The notes under the pieces: model-generated
What the model saw: only the letters and a program-made list of their open reading frames with translations
Told to the model about the DNA's origin: nothing
Databases searched by the model: none
Translations under genes and position numbers: made by a program
Assembly (NCBI GenBank): GCA_016794625.1
Contig: JAEUGY010000068.1
Span: 1 to 64,000 of the forward strand
Length of the DNA: 64,000 bases
From: Opitutaceae bacterium
Lineage (GTDB): Bacteria > Verrucomicrobiota > Verrucomicrobiia > Opitutales > Opitutaceae
Direction of reading: 5' to 3'
Shown: piece by piece, positions 7,376 through 15,935 of the stretch
Layout of the letters: the number at the start of each line of letters is the position of its first letter
Numbering within the stretch: the first letter of the stretch is position 1

Positions 7376-9712
7376 TTAAGCCAGTCGGGTGAAACCACGC
7401 AGTCCGCGAGCGACCCCGGATGCCTCCGCCAGCGTCCCGGATTCAATGATGGTCGCGATTTCCCGGAGGGATGCATCGGCCGCCTCAAGGAAGTCGGCCA
7501 GGTCATTCTCCTGGTGGGCGAGCATCAGGTAGGTGTAACCGGCCACGAGAAAGCCCCGCTGCCGCATCTTGCGTACGTAGAGGGTCTGGGCCAGCGGCGC
7601 GTCGGGACCGAGATTGAAGGTGAACGTCGGCGTCGCCGGCATGCCTCCCACGACCACGCGGCAGAGGGGATGGCGCTCCGACATTGCACGCAAGTCGGCC
7701 TGGAACTTTGCACCGCGCTGCCAGAGTTGCGTGAAGACATCCAGCTGTCGGACTTTCTGGAGCACGGCGAGTGCGGCCGCGGGGCCCACCCCGTCCGTCC
7801 AGTAGCTGGACGAGATGAAGCTGGCATCCGCTGCCTGCATGAGGGCGTCGCGGCCAACCACCACCCCGAAGGGGAAGCCATTGCTCATCGCCTTGGCATA
7901 GACGGCCAGATCGGGCTCGATGCCGAGACGCGCGAACGCTCCGGGAAAACCGTAGCGCAAGCCACTCGTCACTTCATCCACGACCAGCACCGCACCGGCG
8001 GCGGCGGCGCGGGCCTTGACCTTGAGCAGAAAGTCATCCGCCGGCAGCTGGGCGCGCATGGGTTCCATGACCACGGCGGCGAGATTGCCGTCGAGCTTGG
8101 CGAGGGCGGCATCGAGGGAGGCAAGATCATTGTAACGGAACGGCTGTGACGTCCCGCGCAGCTCGCGGGGCACGCCCCGAGGTTCCAGACCGGGCAGCAG
8201 GTGTCCGTTCAACGCATCGGTTTCACCGAGGTTGGCCGCCAGATACCAGTCGTGCCAGCCGTGGTAGCCGCAGAACGCCACCCCGGAGCGACCGGTGGCG
8301 GCGCGGGCGATGCGGACACTCATGGCCATGGCATCGCCGCCGCCGCGGGCAAAGCGCACCTTGCCGGCCCAGGGGTGCAGACCGAGCAGGGTCTCGGCCA
8401 GCTCGACTTCCTGCGGATTGACCAGGGTGCAGTAGGTCCCGAGGGTGAGGCGCCGGCGCACGGCGCGGGTGACATCCGGATCGGCGTAGCCAAGGAGGAT
8501 CGCGCCGACGCCCCCGGCGAAGTCGCGGTAACGGCGGTCTTCCAGGTCCCACACGTGACACCCCGAGCACCGGGAAAAGTAGGACGGCCACGTCTTCGCG
8601 TCGAACATCTCCGCCCGCTTGGACAACAGACCCGTGCCGCCGGAGATGCTGGCCTTGGCGCGCTGCCAGAGGGCACCTCCGTCATTGACCGCGGGCACGG
8701 CGGACTCCGGCAGGTGCGGGGCGAGGGTGCGCAGGGCGTTCCGGCGGAAGATGTCCTCCAGATCGCCGGAGGTCAGTCCCGTGTCCTCGCACGCTTCGCG
8801 CAGGGTGACCAGGGATTCGATGCCGACCAGGGTCATGTCCGTGCTGGTTGCGGCCTGATAGTCGGGTTTCAACAGTTCCGGGTGTAGCCAGAAGAAGAGA
8901 TCGCCGGTGGTGACGCAGCGCCCCCGCAGACCATCCACGGCAAAGTCGGAGCCCCAAAGGATGCGACGCGGACCGAGCACCTCGAGGGCGGCCCGGAACG
9001 CCTCCGCTTCGCAAATGGCGGACGTATCCACCACCGCGTGGTCGAGGTCGGCGATGGCGTGCAGCCCGGCGCGTCCATTGCGGTAGCTGAAGCTCCGCGC
9101 GACGTGGGCGAGGATCAGCCTGACTTCCGGATAGCGCCGGCACAGCCGACGCAGGGATTTCTGGTTTTCCACGTCCTCCATCGCGCCGTCCCGCACGATG
9201 TGCAGCATGAGCACACCGCGCGTTTCGTTCAGCAGTTCCCACATCCACTCCGGCGCGTACTCCTCGACCCGCGCGTTCATGGTGTCTGGGCGCGGTGCGT
9301 AACAGTGATAGACCTTAATGCCGACAAACCGGCCGTCGCGCAGACTGGCGGCAACGTCGGCCTGGTCATGCGTCGGAGCCACGACGCGCAGCGCCCGGCT
9401 GAGTGGCGTGCCCTGCGCGCGCACCTCGGACGCCACCCACGTGTTCATGGCCTCGTGATCGGCGGTCCGGCGCGGCATGCCAAAGTAGAGCCCGTGCACC
9501 GTCTGGACCGGCATGTACCGTTTTACGCCGGCCCGATGTTCGGCGCAGCCGAGCGGACCGAGACCGTTGAGAAATGCCCATTCGCCCGGAGGGAAGTGCC
9601 CGGGATGAAAGGGATGGGTGTGAATATCGAAGATCTCGGACGGCAGAAACCCGGAAAGCCGGGCACGGGCGATCTCTTCGTCGCGGCGCGTGAGGGTCTG
9701 AACGTACTTCAT
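7376..9712 (-). CDS. Amidohydrolase / class III aminotransferase fusion protein
   Basis: This is a single 778-residue chain. Residues 1-330 form an amidohydrolase-2 TIM barrel: metal-ligand pair DIHTHP (His31, His33), His171, LAH203 and the late Asp in LWGSD (about 255). Residues 345-778 form a class III, PLP-dependent aminotransferase resembling glutamate-1-semialdehyde aminomutase: FCGYHGWHDW, VVDEVTSGLRYG (Asp579) and the Schiff-base lysine in DLAVYAKAMSNG (Lys607). The cofactor-loop motif normally written SGTEA reads GGGDA. The start is the ATG at 9712, overlapping the stop of the upstream MFS gene as ATGA; the open frame extends further but only as a shadow of that gene. The fusion suggests hydrolysis and amine transfer or isomerisation on one compound, an inference. 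Confidence 0.85.
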   Translation of the reverse strand: MKYVQTLTRRDEEIARARLSGFLPSEIFDIHTHPFHPGHFPPGEWAFLNGLGPLGCAEHRAGVKRYMPVQTVHGLYFGMPRRTADHEAMNTWVASEVRAQGTPLSRALRVVAPTHDQADVAASLRDGRFVGIKVYHCYAPRPDTMNARVEEYAPEWMWELLNETRGVLMLHIVRDGAMEDVENQKSLRRLCRRYPEVRLILAHVARSFSYRNGRAGLHAIADLDHAVVDTSAICEAEAFRAALEVLGPRRILWGSDFAVDGLRGRCVTTGDLFFWLHPELLKPDYQAATSTDMTLVGIESLVTLREACEDTGLTSGDLEDIFRRNALRTLAPHLPESAVPAVNDGGALWQRAKASISGGTGLLSKRAEMFDAKTWPSYFSRCSGCHVWDLEDRRYRDFAGGVGAILLGYADPDVTRAVRRRLTLGTYCTLVNPQEVELAETLLGLHPWAGKVRFARGGGDAMAMSVRIARAATGRSGVAFCGYHGWHDWYLAANLGETDALNGHLLPGLEPRGVPRELRGTSQPFRYNDLASLDAALAKLDGNLAAVVMEPMRAQLPADDFLLKVKARAAAAGAVLVVDEVTSGLRYGFPGAFARLGIEPDLAVYAKAMSNGFPFGVVVGRDALMQAADASFISSSYWTDGVGPAAALAVLQKVRQLDVFTQLWQRGAKFQADLRAMSERHPLCRVVVGGMPATPTFTFNLGPDAPLAQTLYVRKMRQRGFLVAGYTYLMLAHQENDLADFLEAADASLREIATIIESGTLAEASGVARGLRGFTRLA

Positions 9713-10956
9713 GGGGTGGCGGGTTTGACCGCCGGTTCGCGGACAAACCAAAGGAGGACGGCGCAAATGACCAGCCCGGCGGCGCCGCAATTGAAGACCG
9801 TGGTGATGTCGACCTTCGCATCGCGCAGCGCGCCACCCGCATAGATCGTGGCGCCGCCGACAAACACCGCGAAGGTGTTGAGCACGCCCACGCCGGTGGC
9901 GAGGAAACGACGGTCGACGATCTGGCAGAGGATCGGGACCATGTTTGCATCCGGAAACGGACGGGTGAACCCGTAGATCACCAGGCCGACCAGCACGATC
10001 GGCAACACCGCCACGTTCGCGACCAGCAGAATGGCGGGCGTGGCGACCAGCACACCGATGACTCCGACCCAGATGCGGGCGCGCGGACTGCGGCGGCTCC
10101 AGCGGTCCGCCCAGTATCCGCCGACCACCATGCCGACCAGGCTGCCGCCGTAGATGTAACCCATCGACGTCAGTCCGGCCTCGCCCTGCGAGAGCGAGAA
10201 CTCCTCGCTCAGGTACGCCGGGAGCCAGCCAATGAATGACCAGCTGGCCAGACCCAGCAGGCCCCAAAAGAGCAGCGCGAGCCAGTAGGCCGGCCGCGAG
10301 AAAAGGCTGACGAAGGTGGCGATGAGGCCGGGCTGAGGTTCGGCGGGCGCAGTCGGGGTGACAGGATGCTCCACCGCCGGTCCGGTCCGGTCCTTGAGGA
10401 GGAAGAACAAAACGACCGAGTAAACGATGCCGATCAGCCCGAAAAGTTCGAACACGTAGGTCCAGTCATGTCGGTCGGCGATCCAGCCGCCAAGGCCGCC
10501 GAGCCCCGAGCCGACCATGACGCCGCTGAGGTGGATACCGTTCGCGAGCGACCGCGTGCTGTTCCGATGGTAGTCCATCAAGAGCGCGCCCGCCGCCGGG
10601 AAGTAGCAGGCCTCGCTGATGCCCATGAGCGCGCGGTAAAAGAGGAGCTCGTTCAGGCTCGTGGCCTGAGCGGTCAGCCAGGTCGTGGCCGACCAGGCGA
10701 AGAGGGAGAAAATGATGATGCGGCTGCGATTGAACCGATCAGCGATGAATCCGCCGAGCGGGCTGAGCAGGCCGTAACTGACCAGAAAGATGGTGGTGAG
10801 CCCGCCGAACTCCGCGTCCGTCATGGGGATCGCCTCCTTGATCGAGGTCCGCATGGTGATCAGGATCATGCGATCCAAGTAGTTCAGACAGGCGACGAAC
10901 CAAAGCAGCCCAACGGCGAGCCAGGCGCGTGACGATGCGGAGTCGGAATCGGTCAT
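9709..10956 (-). CDS. MFS transporter, spinster-like (second of tandem pair)
   Basis: The carrier has 415 residues from the ATG at 10956, which overlaps the previous stop as ATGA; the extra upstream residues of the longer frame are not needed. Helix 1 is WLAVGLLWFVACLNYLDRMI, with the D-R pair and the GGFIADRFNRSR loop typical of spinster/ACS-type major facilitators. The sequence runs in parallel with the next upstream carrier over its whole length (RALMGISEACY versus RALMGVSEACY), so the two arose by tandem duplication. It is probably a proton-coupled importer of an organic anion or sugar acid. Its stop overlaps the fusion-enzyme start, implying translational coupling. Confidence 0.88.
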   Translation of the reverse strand: MTDSDSASSRAWLAVGLLWFVACLNYLDRMILITMRTSIKEAIPMTDAEFGGLTTIFLVSYGLLSPLGGFIADRFNRSRIIIFSLFAWSATTWLTAQATSLNELLFYRALMGISEACYFPAAGALLMDYHRNSTRSLANGIHLSGVMVGSGLGGLGGWIADRHDWTYVFELFGLIGIVYSVVLFFLLKDRTGPAVEHPVTPTAPAEPQPGLIATFVSLFSRPAYWLALLFWGLLGLASWSFIGWLPAYLSEEFSLSQGEAGLTSMGYIYGGSLVGMVVGGYWADRWSRRSPRARIWVGVIGVLVATPAILLVANVAVLPIVLVGLVIYGFTRPFPDANMVPILCQIVDRRFLATGVGVLNTFAVFVGGATIYAGGALRDAKVDITTVFNCGAAGLVICAVLLWFVREPAVKPATP

Positions 10957-12209
10957 GGGTGTGGGGGGGCGGTTTTGGCCTTGGCGCGGATGCTGAAGAG
11001 CAGACCGACGCAAATCAGTATGCTGAAGGCGGCAAATTGGAACACCCGGCTCACATCGATCTGGGCGTCACGGAGCACCCCTCCCGCGTAGATCGTGAAT
11101 CCACCGACCACGCACGAGAAGAGATTGAGCACCCCGTAGCCGGTCGCACGGTAACGCGCGTCGGTGACCATGCAGAGGATCGGCATCATGTTGGAGTCGG
11201 AAAACGCCCGGGCCAGACCGAAGACGACGAGTCCGGCGAGGGCGAGTGGAAGCCAGTTGATGGTGGAGGCGAGCAGGATGGCCGGGGAGGCGACGAGCAG
11301 GCCGATCATCGGCACGTAGATGCGGCCGCGCTCGTCGGTCCGGCTCCAGCGGTCCGCCCAGGCTCCACCAATCAGCACGCCCAGCAGGGCGGAGGTCTGC
11401 AGGTACCCGGTGGCCATGAGCCCGGCCTCGCCCTGGGGCAGCGAGAAGTGCTCCTTTAGATACGTCGGCATCCAGCCGACGACGGCCCAGCCCGTCAGAC
11501 CCAGCAATCCCCAGTAGGCGAGCGCCATGATGAAGCCGCGCTGGGAAAAGAGGCTGCGCAGCGCGGAGACCAGGCTGACCGGCGGCAGCGCACTGGACGA
11601 CGCGGTGGTCTGTCCCGCGTCGACGCCGGGGTCGCGGGGGGCATCCCGGAGCAGGACGGCGACAATCAGGGTGTAGACGATGCCCGCCAGCCCGAAGATT
11701 TCAAACGCATGGGCCCAACCCTCGCGCTCCGCGATCCAGCCGCCCAGTCCTCCCAGGGCGGAGCCCACCATGATTCCGCTCATGTGCAGGCCGGTCGCGA
11801 ACGACCGCGTCGATCCCCGGTGATAGTCGGCGATCAGCGCGAGGGCGGCCGGGATGTAGCACGCCTCGCTCACGCCCATGAGTGCCCGCGTGAGCAGCAG
11901 CTCATTGAACGTGGTCGCATGGGCGGTCAACCAGGTGATGGCCGACCAGGCAAAGAGGCTGCCAATGATGACACGGGAGCGATTGAACCGGTCCGCCAGG
12001 TAGCCGGCAAACGGACTGAGCAGGCCGTAAATCCACAAAAAAACCGACGTCAGCAGTCCAAACTGCGCGTCGGTCATGGGGATCGCCTCGGTCAGTGATC
12101 CACGCATGGTCGTGATCATGACCCGGTCGAGGTAGTTTAGGCAGCCGACCAGCCAGAGCAGACCCACCACGAGCCAGGCTCGCGGCAGCAAGGAGGGAGA
12201 AGGAGTCAT
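10953..12209 (-). CDS. MFS transporter, spinster-like (first of tandem pair)
   Basis: This 418-residue inner-membrane carrier begins MTPSPSLLPRAWLVVGLLWL, with about 12 membrane segments and the motif GYLADRFNRSR in the loop between helices 2 and 3. It is a close paralog of the gene directly downstream. The longest divergence is in the central cytoplasmic loop (DAPRDPGVDAGQTTASSSAL). It starts 26 bases after the stop of the PLP enzyme gene. Keeping two similar carriers in one operon suggests import of two related substrates, or one substrate and export of a product. Substrate is unknown. Confidence 0.88.
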   Translation of the reverse strand: MTPSPSLLPRAWLVVGLLWLVGCLNYLDRVMITTMRGSLTEAIPMTDAQFGLLTSVFLWIYGLLSPFAGYLADRFNRSRVIIGSLFAWSAITWLTAHATTFNELLLTRALMGVSEACYIPAALALIADYHRGSTRSFATGLHMSGIMVGSALGGLGGWIAEREGWAHAFEIFGLAGIVYTLIVAVLLRDAPRDPGVDAGQTTASSSALPPVSLVSALRSLFSQRGFIMALAYWGLLGLTGWAVVGWMPTYLKEHFSLPQGEAGLMATGYLQTSALLGVLIGGAWADRWSRTDERGRIYVPMIGLLVASPAILLASTINWLPLALAGLVVFGLARAFSDSNMMPILCMVTDARYRATGYGVLNLFSCVVGGFTIYAGGVLRDAQIDVSRVFQFAAFSILICVGLLFSIRAKAKTAPPHP

Positions 12210-12234
12210 GAAAGGGGGACGAGGGGGCTGGCGG

Positions 12235-13314
12235 CTATTGCGTGCGTCCCCGGCCCTCGACCCGCCAGGTCGCGACAGGCCGGCCCGACTCCATGACGAC
12301 GACCGTGTCGGTCAGGTTGATTACCGGGCAGACATGGGCGGGCGCAAAGAGAACGCGTTCACCGATCTGAAGCGAGTCCGTGGCCGGACCGCGGACGTAT
12401 CCGTGCTCCTCATTCAGACGGACCACGGCGAAGTCGCGACCGTCCGCGGGCAGGCCGTGCACGCCGTCGGGCGTGCGGTCGGGCGAGAAGGTCTTGGACC
12501 CCGCGTCGATCAGCGCCAGCCCCGGCTCCGGCTTGTCCACCACGGTGGCGAGGATGTGGATGGCCTGGTCCTCGGGCGCCATGGAGGCGCACACCCGCGT
12601 CAGGTAGAGATCGCCGAAGGGGTAGGCCCCCGGGCGCACCGCTTGGACGCGGCCGGCGGCCGCGCTGACCACACGCGCAGCGGTGACGCTGCAGCCCGGC
12701 CAGAGTGCGAGCGACGGGTCGATGCGGTCGCGCAGGGCGGCAAGTCGGTCCAGCATGGAGGCAACCTTTGCCTCGTGTTCGGCCGGGGGCAGTCCGTAGA
12801 AGAATCCCTCGTGGGAGTAGAGGCCCCGCAGTTCCAGGCGGGAGCTACCGGCAAGGCGTCCGGCCAGCCGTTCGGCCGTGGCGTCATCGCGCGCACCCTC
12901 CCGGCCGAGCCCGGTATCGACCGCCATCATGACCCGCAACCGCCGGCCCACGAGGCCGGCGAGCCGTTCGAGCGCCTCGAAATGGAGCTCACTGGTCACC
13001 GCCACGCGCAAATCGTCCAGCTGATCCGCCAGGGCGGCGAGCCGAGGGGCCTGCCGCGGGTCGACGAGGGAATGAGCGATGAAGAAACTGCGCACGCCCG
13101 ACGGCAGCATCGCCTCCGCCTCCCCGATCTTCGCGCAGGTCAGGCCGCGGGCACCGGCGGCGAGCTGTTCCCGGGCGACGGCGACCATTTTGTGGGTCTT
13201 GATGTGCGGTCGCAGTTCGATCCCATGCCGGTCGCAGTGCGACTGCAGCCGGCGCAGGTTGGCGAGCAGGCGCGGACGGTCGATCAGGATGGAGGGAGTG
13301 GGGAGCGAGTCCAT
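12235..13314 (-). CDS. PLP enzyme of the D-serine dehydratase / D-threonine aldolase family
   Basis: This 359-residue protein has the alanine-racemase-type N-terminal barrel. RPHIKTHK at residues 35-42 carries the Schiff-base lysine, HEGFFYG marks the barrel, and a C-terminal domain follows. The metal site reads HVC (His327, Cys329). In the family, His-x-Cys binds zinc in eukaryotic-type D-serine dehydratases, while D-threonine aldolases have His-x-Asp, so a dehydratase-like site is favoured. It should act on a beta-hydroxy D-amino acid or a related amino sugar acid. It lies six bases after the SDR gene and is the first of two PLP enzymes in this operon. Confidence 0.85.
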   Translation of the reverse strand: MDSLPTPSILIDRPRLLANLRRLQSHCDRHGIELRPHIKTHKMVAVAREQLAAGARGLTCAKIGEAEAMLPSGVRSFFIAHSLVDPRQAPRLAALADQLDDLRVAVTSELHFEALERLAGLVGRRLRVMMAVDTGLGREGARDDATAERLAGRLAGSSRLELRGLYSHEGFFYGLPPAEHEAKVASMLDRLAALRDRIDPSLALWPGCSVTAARVVSAAAGRVQAVRPGAYPFGDLYLTRVCASMAPEDQAIHILATVVDKPEPGLALIDAGSKTFSPDRTPDGVHGLPADGRDFAVVRLNEEHGYVRGPATDSLQIGERVLFAPAHVCPVINLTDTVVVMESGRPVATWRVEGRGRTQ

Positions 13315-13320
13315 GGGAGG

Positions 13321-14070
13321 CTAGGGGCGGCCGATCTGCCCGAGGGTCAGTCCGCCGTCGACGATGAGAATCTGCCCGGTCATGTAGTGGGAGGCGGGTG
13401 ACAGCAGAAAGACCGCCGGACCCGCGCAGTCCTCGGCCAGACCGATCCGGCCCTGGAGGATTTTTTTCTCGTAGTGACGCACCACGTCCGGCGTGAGCAA
13501 GGCGGCGTTGAGGGGCGTCTGGATCATGCCCGGGGCGATGCCATTGACCCGGATCCCGTGCGGGGCCAGCGACTGAGCGAGCGTGCGCGTCAGCATGACC
13601 ACCGCGCCCTTGGACACATCATAGGCGGAGGAGTGATCCTCCGGTTGAAACCCATTGGTCGACGAGGTGGTGACGATGGACCCTGGACGCCGTCGGGCGA
13701 TCAATTCGCGGGCGAAGGCCTGGGCGATGAAGTAGCTGGCGCGGACGTTGAGGGTGAGCGTGCGCTCCCACAGCTCCGGCGTCATGTCCAGAAACGGCAC
13801 GTCGAAGAACCCACCGGCGTTGCAGACCAGCTGGTCAAGACCCGGGTCGGCCGCAAAGGCGGCGGCGACCAGCCGGGCCGGTGCGTCCGGGTCCAGCAGG
13901 TTGATTTCCAGAAACGGAGCCCCGGGAGGATCCACCGGGGCGGGGCCGGTCTTGCCGTGCAACACCACCCGGCCGCCCGCGGCGTGGATGCCCCGCGCGA
14001 TGGCGAGACCGATGCCCTGGGAGGAACCTGTGACGAGTGCGGCGCTACCCGCGAGTGAGAATGCGCTCAT
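13321..14070 (-). CDS. Short-chain dehydrogenase/reductase
   Basis: This 249-residue classical SDR has the cofactor motif TGSSQGIG (residues 14-21), CNAG at 83-86, Ser at 136-137 and the catalytic pair Tyr150/Lys154 (YDVSK). The C-terminal motif PASHYMTGQILIVDGGLTLG is typical of FabG-like family members acting on small hydroxy compounds. Its start overlaps the end of the amidohydrolase gene by 26 bases, and its stop is six bases before the PLP enzyme, so it is firmly inside the operon. It probably oxidises a hydroxyl group of the pathway intermediate. The cofactor, NAD or NADP, cannot be decided with confidence. Confidence 0.9.
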   Translation of the reverse strand: MSAFSLAGSAALVTGSSQGIGLAIARGIHAAGGRVVLHGKTGPAPVDPPGAPFLEINLLDPDAPARLVAAAFAADPGLDQLVCNAGGFFDVPFLDMTPELWERTLTLNVRASYFIAQAFARELIARRRPGSIVTTSSTNGFQPEDHSSAYDVSKGAVVMLTRTLAQSLAPHGIRVNGIAPGMIQTPLNAALLTPDVVRHYEKKILQGRIGLAEDCAGPAVFLLSPASHYMTGQILIVDGGLTLGQIGRP

Positions 14071-15019
14071 GTTTCAATTGCAGCAGGGAAAGCAGATTGT
14101 CCTGTCCGACCGCACGCCGGAGCGGCTCCGGCAGCGCGTGCACGCAGGCGGTTTCGGCGGCATAGGTGCTCCGCAACGAGACGAAAGTCCCATCGATGTG
14201 GGCAACGTAGCTCTGGAAGGGCGTGTCGGAGCCCCAGATCAACTTTTTCGGATAGGCCTCGGCCATGTCGCGCAGCACGACCGCCGGATCCCGGTAGTCA
14301 CTGACGAAACGCCGCGCGGCGGGCGCCACGTAACCCAGACCCTTGACCACTCCCTCGCAGTGAATGCGATGGGCGGAGCAATCGAACCACGTGTTGGGCA
14401 GATCTGCCACCCGGTCCAGACACTCCCGATCAAAACGGCAGGAGTGGGCGAGACAGAAGCGGACCTTCGGTGTGGCCTCCGCCACGGCGAGGATGGTGGT
14501 CGCCTGCGACCATGTGTCCTCCTGAGCGACGCTGGAGTGGATGAGAAACGGCAGGTTCAACTCCTCCGCCAGTTCTAGAAACGCACGCCCCTCCGTGAGC
14601 AGGGCTCCGACGTCGGACTGAATCATCGTCGCCTGAATCTTCAGTCCGTAGAAAGGGTATTTCGGGTAGAGCTCGCGCAGCCCGCGCACCTGTGCGGCGA
14701 CCTCCCGCAGCGGATCAAGGATGACAAACGGAAGGGTCTTCGCGCCCAGATCCGGGTAGAGCTCGTAGATTTCCCGCAGCATGCGCCGGTTCTCGAACGC
14801 GTAGGGAACGGACTCGCACCCGCCGCCGACGAGCCGGGCGGAACGCATGGCGGCGACGTCGAAGGTCAGGTTGGCCACCATGGGAAACACCACCCAGTGA
14901 TCCACGCCACAATGCCGCCCCTCGGTCACCATGGCAGGCAGGTCTTGCGCGTACGGATGGTAGCCGTTGAGATAGAAAAACAAATCCACGCCCAAATGAT
15001 TATGGCAGTCGATGAGCAT
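14045..15019 (-). CDS. Amidohydrolase-2 family metal-dependent hydrolase (first gene of operon)
   Basis: This 324-residue TIM-barrel hydrolase has MLIDCHNHLG at the N-terminus (His6, His8 as metal ligands), FLIHSSVA and CLAHSCRF for later histidines, and the terminal Asp in KLIWGSDTP. It is the first gene of the leftward string and faces the iclR-type regulator across 61 bases. It is a separate gene of the same superfamily as the N-terminal half of the fusion protein at 7.4-9.7 kb, so the operon encodes two such hydrolases. Family members hydrolyse lactones or decarboxylate; which reaction applies is not visible. Confidence 0.85.
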   Translation of the reverse strand: MLIDCHNHLGVDLFFYLNGYHPYAQDLPAMVTEGRHCGVDHWVVFPMVANLTFDVAAMRSARLVGGGCESVPYAFENRRMLREIYELYPDLGAKTLPFVILDPLREVAAQVRGLRELYPKYPFYGLKIQATMIQSDVGALLTEGRAFLELAEELNLPFLIHSSVAQEDTWSQATTILAVAEATPKVRFCLAHSCRFDRECLDRVADLPNTWFDCSAHRIHCEGVVKGLGYVAPAARRFVSDYRDPAVVLRDMAEAYPKKLIWGSDTPFQSYVAHIDGTFVSLRSTYAAETACVHALPEPLRRAVGQDNLLSLLQLKHERILTRG

Positions 15020-15032
15020 CGAGTAATTTTGT

Positions 15033-15062
15033 TTGACGGAACAGCTGTTTCACACTGTGGAA
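15033..15062. promoter_or_regulatory. Candidate IclR operators in divergent promoter gap
   Basis: The 61-base gap between the divergent amidohydrolase and regulator genes holds two overlapping dyads: AACAGCTGTT (15040-15049, perfect) and TTTCACACTGTGGAA (15048-15062, six of seven pairs about a central C). A TTGACG at 15033-15038 could be the -35 of the regulator gene. IclR-family proteins bind short dyads of this size in such gaps. The assignment as operator is inference; a clear -10 was not found. Confidence 0.5.
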
Positions 15063-15080
15063 TGAAAGCAACGTAAAAAC

Positions 15081-15815
15081 GTGAGCATCGCCGTTCTGGA
15101 CAAGGCTTTTTCCGTGTTGGAAGTTCTGGCTCGAACCGGGCGAGAATTGACGCTGGCCGAACTCGCGGAAGAAGGCCGGTTGCCGAAGCCGACGGTGCAT
15201 CGGATTTTGCGCAGCCTGCGCGACCTCGGATACGTGGAGCAGACCGACCGAAGGGGTACCTATCAGCTGTCTGAGCGGCTGAAATCGCTGCGGGAGTACG
15301 GGCGTGATGAAACGCTGCGCAACAAGGCGCTGCCCGTGATGGAGACGCTGCAGCGCGACTTTGATGAGACGGTGAACCTCGGTCTGCTGGAGGGGTCGTT
15401 CATCCGTTATGTACATGTGCTGGAGACCACGCAGCCCCTGCGCTGGATTGTGAAGCCGGGCGCCCGGGATCAGTTTCATACCACAGCGTTGGGGCGGGTG
15501 ATCGTCGCCCACCTGGCCGATGAGGCGCGAAAACGCCTGGTGGCCAAGGCGGCGATGTCCGGCACGGCCGCCGCGCGCAAGACGCTGCGGGCGCATCTGG
15601 ATCGCGAACTGACGCTCACTCGGGAACGGGGGTGGGCGATCGAGGAGGAGGAGACGGTGGCGGGCGTGGCCTGCGTGGCGATCTCCCTCGGCTGGATGGG
15701 CGAGCCGCTGGCCGCACTGAGCGTATCCGTGCCCGTTCACCGCTTTCCCCCGGCCCGGAAGAAGGCGCTGATTGATGCGGCGATCGGACTCTGCCGAACG
15801 CCGGTCACGGTCTAG
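15081..15815 (+). CDS. IclR-family transcriptional regulator
   Basis: The protein has 244 residues and a GTG start at 15081; the ATG at 15062 meets a stop after four codons. It has an N-terminal winged helix-turn-helix (AVLDKAFSVLEVLARTG, LTLAELAEEGRLPKPTVHRILRSL, YQLSERL; residues 4-65) and a C-terminal IclR effector-binding domain (HTTALGRVIVAHL near 133, RERGWAIEEEETVAGVACVA near 183). It is divergently placed from the nine-gene catabolic string and probably controls it and itself through the dyads in the gap. The effector is likely a pathway substrate or intermediate. Confidence in family is high; the target is inferred from position. Confidence 0.92.
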   Translation: MSIAVLDKAFSVLEVLARTGRELTLAELAEEGRLPKPTVHRILRSLRDLGYVEQTDRRGTYQLSERLKSLREYGRDETLRNKALPVMETLQRDFDETVNLGLLEGSFIRYVHVLETTQPLRWIVKPGARDQFHTTALGRVIVAHLADEARKRLVAKAAMSGTAAARKTLRAHLDRELTLTRERGWAIEEEETVAGVACVAISLGWMGEPLAALSVSVPVHRFPPARKKALIDAAIGLCRTPVTV

Positions 15816-15935
15816 GCGGAGCGGGGTGGCTGCGGTCCGGTTTGGCCGGGAGCCTGTGACATTGACGCACCGGATCGGGCACCTCACGGTGGGAGGATTG
15901 GGGCGCTGTCGTGCGACGGGCGTTCCGCTCCTCGA

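Noticed and set aside
9713..10267. N-terminal extension of the fusion enzyme
   Set aside because: The frame is open, but the sequence is a shadow of the MFS gene. The ATG at 9712 overlapping the MFS stop and the HTHP metal motif at residue 31 define the real start.
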